The notes beneath the pieces are model-generated. The model was not told the origin of the DNA. It saw only the letters and a list, made by a program, of their open reading frames with translations, and ran no database searches. Below are positions 59,499 to 64,000 of a DNA stretch of 64,000 nucleotides, in pieces. The stretch comes from Botryosphaeria dothidea. Its lineage: Eukaryota; Ascomycota; Dothideomycetes; Botryosphaeriales; Botryosphaeriaceae. Each line of letters begins with the position of its first letter. The first letter of the stretch is position 1. The translations under genes were made by a program, and so were the position numbers. The DNA lies in assembly GCA_011503125.2 (NCBI GenBank), contig WWBZ02000082.1, forward strand, positions 2,170,001-2,234,000. The letters are read 5' to 3'.

Positions 59499-60935
59499 CT
59501 ACTGCAACTCTTTTGCAGCTCCGCACACTCCACACCTCCTAGCGTCCCCAGAGTTGACATAAGCGCCTCCCCGGCACGTCAAACTCTGACACTTCCATGA
59601 GCCAGCCACGGCCTTTGGCTTTAGCACGTTCGCACACGCGGCACAGGTAACAGAGTTAGACTCGTTGATCAGCGAGCAGACCGCACATGCCGTGTTGGCG
59701 GATGGTTGGGAGGTCGACGCCTTCTTTGCAGAGCCGTTGGTGACTTTGGACTTGGATGGTCTAGAGCCAGTTTTCTAGGCAGGAGGTGAAGAAGTGGGCA
59801 AGTGAATAATCTTTGGCTTTGCGGTATTTGCAGAGCGTTCTGGTTCCTTGGTCGGATCCTGCTGAGGTGCGTCATCCTCGGAAAGGTCGACGATGACTTT
59901 AGCGCTCCTGTTAGGCTGTGGTTGCTTCTTCGCGAATTTGGTGATCTTCTCTTGACGAAGCTCTCGTAACTCGTCCATCTCCTGCTTGGCGTGGACGTCG
60001 TCCTGGTCTTCATCTTCACATACTTTGACAAGTCCATTGCCCTTGCCGTCTCTCATCTCTTTGCCGTCAAGGTCAAGCGCAGCAGAACCCTCAACCCCGT
60101 CATAATCGTCTGAGTCGGTCTCAGAATCCTCTTTCTCTTCCTTCTTGACGGAATCTTCCTTCCCTTCAATCTTCGTCTTGTCAAACCTCGCCAACGCTGC
60201 TGCAGCTCGTAACTCTCGGCCTCTAGCACTGCCCGCCACACGCGGCTTACCTTTCCCCTTTGTCTTCTTGCCATCCTCTAGCTCCTGCTTGACAGTCTCA
60301 TCAGCACCAAGTGAAGTGCCGCCAGCGCCGAACCTCTTCAGTATCCTACGCTGCTGCCTCTCGGCGTAGCTCAGTTGGGGCTTCTCCTTGCCACCCCTTC
60401 TCCTCTTCCTTCCCCTACTCCTATACGTGCCACCACACAGATTCTCCACATCTCTAATATCCACAGCATCATCCTCATTCACCATAGCACCGCCTTCCAG
60501 CTCCCTTCCCCTCCCCCACAACCCCTCACCGGTATATCCTTTAGCCCACAAGCCCCTCAACTCCTCCGCATACGCGTCCCTCACCCTCCAGAAAAACCTG
60601 CTATGGTTCATCTGCTTGCAGTGCGCGAGCTCATGCATCATGACCATGTCGACCTGGCGCACGCTCAGCCAACGACCGTCGCGGCTCTTGAGCACGAGCT
60701 GGATGACCTCGCCGGCGTTAAAGTTGCGCCCGACGAACTCCGGGTTGGGCTCGTACTCCTCGAGCGCCATGACGGCGATATGGTTGGCCTTCATGATCGG
60801 GTAGCAGCGCGCGGCGACGCGGTTGAGGATGCGCGTCGCGGTGGCGGCGGTCGGGCCGGCGAGCGGCTTGATGAAGTTGATGAGCGCGTTCGGCCGCGAG
60901 CTGCGCTCGTTCAGGCGCTCGAAGCCGAGCGGCAT
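59499..60935 (-). CDS. WSS1: DNA-protein crosslink protease, Wss1 homologue (WLM domain)
   Basis: SprT-like metalloprotease that with Cdc48 removes proteins crosslinked to DNA. The WLM domain carries HELAHCKQMNH (ligands His101, His105, His111; Glu102). A perfect R-x5-A-A-x2-R Cdc48-binding VIM lies at residues 240-250 (RELRAAAALAR). A SUMO-interacting motif VIVDLSEDD lies at 347-355. The uninterrupted frame stops at a TAG (59777-59775), giving 386 residues. The same frame continues after it with two RanBP2-type zinc fingers (CAVCSLINESNSVTCAAC and WKCQSLTC...CGVC), ending at 59499. A strong GTATGT donor (60023) and a pyrimidine-rich ...CTAG acceptor bracket 249 bases in phase, so exons 60935-60024 plus 59774-59499 give a 395-residue form with fingers but without the SUMO motif. 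Confidence 0.85.
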
Positions 60936-61472
60936 CGCTGTTGCGGGGGGAGGGTTCGGCGGCGCGAATGTGCTGTTCGACTGGCTGGCGTGGCGGTTCG
61001 AAAGCTTCGGTGATTGGGGTGGGCGAGTGAGGTTACGGTCGGCTTTTGAAGATGCTGGTGTGCAGGACGTGACGCGCGATGTGCAGTAGCTGTTTGGTTG
61101 CGGGGTAGGGTGTTTGGGAGGTCGTGAGAGGTGCGATTGCGGAGAAGATTGCTCAGTAATGAGATGCTGGAAAGTTAGTGGGTGAAGCTCAGTGGTGATT
61201 TATTGCCGTTAAAGCCGCGGCCAATGACGTCGTTGGGATTGGCTTGGGGACTGCGGGATCGGCTTCCCCACCCAGGACTTGGCCTATCTTTTGAAGCTTC
61301 TCGGCCTCTGGATTATTTCCGGATCAGCTCAAATGTGCAGGTATGACCGTATATTAGTGAGGGGAAAGCTGGCTCAGTCGGCTTTTGACTTTATCTGCTG
61401 GTGCATAAAAGCAGCCACTGTCAGACGCTGGTCCTGTCTGCTCTCGTCTTCTTCAAAGATAACTTTGCGAGA
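60936..61472. other. Divergent promoter region, WSS1 / dioxygenase
   Basis: 537 bases between divergent starts. No gene inside. Confidence 0.5.
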
Positions 61473-62474
61473 ATGCCGCACAAGGAAAATTTGGATATCA
61501 TTGAACTCCACCCCACCTTTGGTGCAGAAGTCCGAGGTGTTGACTTCTCTCGTCCCGAGGCCCTCAAAGATGCCTTTCCTGACATTCACGCTGCTATCAC
61601 CAAAGTAATTGAATCACTCATGGATACTTTCACGGCAGCTACTAATCCTTGATATTATCAGTACGGCGTCCTTGTTATCCGCAAGACCAATCTTGATGAC
61701 GCCAGCCATGTAGCTTTCTCCTCGCTCTTTGGGCCACTCGACGACGTCGGCCCGTACTCAGCAAAGGGGAAAAAGCACCGCCTAGCCACGGATCAGCTCT
61801 TCGATGTATCGAATCTGACAGAGGATGGTAGCGTCGCGCCCCTGACCTCACACCGTTGGGCGATGCAGAAGGGCAACGAGCTCTTTCATGTTGACTCTAG
61901 CTTCAACGCCCACCGCGCTGGGTACTCGCTGTTACGCGCTGCTCAGTTGCCACCTCCAGGCACAGGCGGGGCGACTGAATTTGCGGACACCCGTACTGCG
62001 TTCGAGGATTTGCCGGAGAAGCAGAAGGAGGAACTGGTAAGGATGGATTACGTGGCCTGCCATTCACTTATGCACAGTCGGAAGATGGCGGTGCCTGACT
62101 TCATGGGTGGCGTCAATTCTGAGGACTACCCAATGAGCAGGCATAGGTTGGTCCAGAAGCACGAACCTAGCGGCCGCTGGAATTTGTACGTTGCGAGCCA
62201 TGTGCACCACATTGAGGGACTAGAGAAAGAGGAGTCCGACAAGCTTGTCAAGGAGTTGTATGAGCATGCCTCTCAGCCAAAGTATGTGCTGAAAGTTGAG
62301 TGGGAAAATGATGGTGATTTGGTGATCTGGGATAATACGTGCGTTATGCATAGAGCAACTGCAGGTGATTATGAGGGCAAGTATCCGAGGGATATGCGCA
62401 GAGCCACTGTGCATGACACCAGTTCGCATGCCAGGGGATTGAACGAGACGGAGTTCAGAATGGGCCTACCATAG
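61473..62474 (+). CDS. TauD/TfdA-family 2-oxoglutarate dioxygenase
   Basis: Non-heme Fe(II)/2-oxoglutarate enzyme of the taurine/2,4-D dioxygenase family. Exons 61473-61604 and 61662-62474 (314 residues). Iron ligands: HxD in LFHVDSSF (His120, Asp122) and distal His274 in DNTCVMHRATAGDY. The 2-oxoglutarate-binding arginine is in YPRDMRRATVHD. The N-terminus carries LDIIELHPTFGAEVRGVDFS, the standard opening of the family, and YGVLVIRKTNL. Substrate unknown: fungal members act on sulfonates, phenoxyacetates or small acids. The gene looks complete and ordinary. Confidence 0.92.
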
Positions 62475-63636
62475 CTTTCCTGTCCCGACGGGGTGCCCCC
62501 AGAATTCAAGGTATTTTCTCGGTACAATTTATGATGGTTGCAAGACATTGACTTTACAACGTACTCAGTTTGATGCAAAAGTATCTGTTCCCAATGGTCA
62601 TGGCAGTAGAAACTACACGCATTTTGCCTACCATTTGTGCCTCAAACAGTCAAACTAAGTGTTGAAGACCTATTTCAAATGGCTTACACGTACAGTCATC
62701 CAGGGAAATGTTTAATACCACCTGTTTTGATACACTGTTTCGAAGTGAAACCACCGCGTTGGATATCCATTAGTAGGCTGAGCTCCGATGAGGTAGGCAA
62801 GTGAACCAATCATCAGCAGCAGCCGTTCAGTGCCCCTGTGTAATGTGATAGTAGCCAGGTTCTGAAAAACAAGTGGTCCGAACGCACGTCTCCGTGGATC
62901 TCGCGATGATCAGGAGACCTCGAGTAAGCCGTGAGCGAAAACACCATCTGCCCCGCTCTCCCCCTTGGCACTGCTAAGCATCTCAGCCATGACACACATT
63001 GCTGCAAGAAACGGCTGGCTTACACAGACACATACTGACCCAGTCACTTAGACCGTATTGTCTCGCAACTGGGGTGTGTTTTGAGGCTACTAGCAGCTCC
63101 TTGCACACTTTACACACTTTGCAGCAGCTACCGTGAAACAAACAGTTTCTCTCTGCATCACAGACAGGAAGAAGTAGATATGAACAACATGCGTTGAGTT
63201 CAAGATGGAGGTAGGTATGTACAAGCAAGATTCGGAAATATGTTCCTCCTCTCGTGAAGAATCCATCACATGGCCTTCCGACGCCGGCGCCAGGGTCGAA
63301 GATCAGGAAGATCGCCAAGATACCCGAACAGTCAGCGCTGAAGCTTGTTTGGACCCAACAGCAGAACCGCTTCTGGCATGGTGCTCCGTTCTCGCAGCAG
63401 ATCCCGTCTCGTCAAAGTTCGGGCCGTTGTGGCGCAGAAACCTGCCTCCACTCGCATCCGAAACATATCAGGTAAGTCCATTCGGTTACAGGCGGCTGAT
63501 GATGGGATAGAAGTGGTTCAAGAAAGGTAACACAGCCGTTAATTATTGTAGCGGCCCGAAAGCAACGAAACTCGGAGGACCTCGGAGGCGAGGCGGTTGG
63601 ACGTTGCGTCGATCAGTCGCCGGTGTGTAGAGTACC
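62475..63636. other. Convergent intergenic region
   Basis: 1.16 kb between the dioxygenase (+) and the edge gene (-). Short frames on both strands lack recognisable content. Confidence 0.45.
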
Positions 63637-64000
63637 TCATGGACTTTGCTCAAAAACATTGATATTCGCTCCTCCTTGATCGGCGTTGACCGGTCCTTCC
63701 TCCTTCCAGAGACCGAACTCCTGATCTGGAGTGCCGGTGTCTCGAGACAAATGCGTCTTTCTGCACGCCCAGACTTTTCCGTTCCACAGGACCCGGTCGT
63801 TACGTGTATACTTCTTATCGTTACCATCTCCTTGGCGCCAATCCTGCAGTTGTTGATATTTTGAGGATTTCTTTTTCTTCTTGGCGCTGACTGCATCATG
63901 CTTGTTCTTCCACATGCCTCCATAACGATAATTAGGATGCTCATCGTCGCCATCTATCTGACCGCCGCTCAGCTCGCGCCAGCACTTGCCGGGACAGATG
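63637..64000 (-). CDS. C-terminal part of a protein with a possible chitin-binding module, cut by the window edge
   Basis: The frame is open to the right edge, so the 5' part lies outside. The visible 120 residues include a cysteine/aspartate segment (ICPGKCWRELSGGQIDGDDE), a lysine-rich spacer (KKKKKSSKYQ) and a folded-looking end: YTRNDRVLWNGKVWACRKTH followed by LWKEEGP. This end has the spacing of aromatic residues seen in type 3 chitin-binding modules (CBM5/12). That is a pattern-level guess, not a family match. The true start and possible introns are not visible. Confidence 0.45.
   Translation of the reverse strand, partial: ICPGKCWRELSGGQIDGDDEHPNYRYGGMWKNKHDAVSAKKKKKSSKYQQLQDWRQGDGNDKKYTRNDRVLWNGKVWACRKTHLSRDTGTPDQEFGLWKEEGPVNADQGGANINVFEQSP

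Noticed and set aside
1..64000. Transposons or insertion sequences
   Set aside because: No transposase, reverse transcriptase or long terminal repeat pattern was recognised, and no sign of AT-rich RIP-damaged blocks was noticed by eye.

Overview
The window looks like nuclear DNA of a filamentous ascomycete (Pezizomycotina). The genes carry many short introns, mostly about 45-60 bases, with GTANGT-type donors and YAG acceptors. Families typical of that group are present: palB calpain, a Nab3-like RNA-binding protein, a chimeric terpene synthase, an SPX-RING protein and a monocarboxylate-type MFS carrier. The class cannot be fixed from sequence alone; Dothideomycetes is a guess. Exon joins were worked out by hand from splice signals and reading phase. 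I found no rRNA, convincing tRNA, transposon or CRISPR array.

Left part (1-16 kb): an MFS monocarboxylate-type carrier (1537-3720, +); a JJJ1-type J-protein (6027-7740, -); a divergent SPX-RING gene broken by four frame disruptions (8216-9662, +); a secreted HEXXH metallopeptidase (9975-11541, -), divergent from a secreted cysteine-rich repeat protein (12270-14870, +); and a small protein of unknown function (15164-15991, +).

Terpene cluster (16.3-24.9 kb): a bifunctional prenyltransferase/terpene cyclase (16284-19170, -) is divergent from two cytochrome P450 genes (20286-22120 and 23085-24917, +). The synthase makes its own C20 or C25 prenyl diphosphate and cyclises it; the P450s would oxidise the hydrocarbon. 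Its cyclase domain has an altered aspartate-rich motif, and the two catalytic domains are joined by a linker built on an N-G-H hexapeptide repeat. This is the most interesting part of the window.

Middle and right part (25-64 kb) is mostly conserved housekeeping: a long coiled-coil protein; a SNIP1/Pml1-type FHA splicing factor; a PHO84 phosphate transporter with three CACGTG sites upstream; a secreted protein of unknown function; CWH43 (GPI-anchor lipid remodelling); UTP6 (ribosome biogenesis); an ICT1-type mitochondrial peptidyl-tRNA hydrolase; a NAB3-like protein; a short oxysterol-binding protein; the palB/RIM13 calpain; a peroxisomal adenine-nucleotide carrier; a small mitochondrial membrane protein; a WSS1 DNA-protein-crosslink protease whose zinc fingers lie behind an in-frame stop that also forms a splice acceptor; a TauD-family dioxygenase; and the C-terminal part of a gene running off the right edge.
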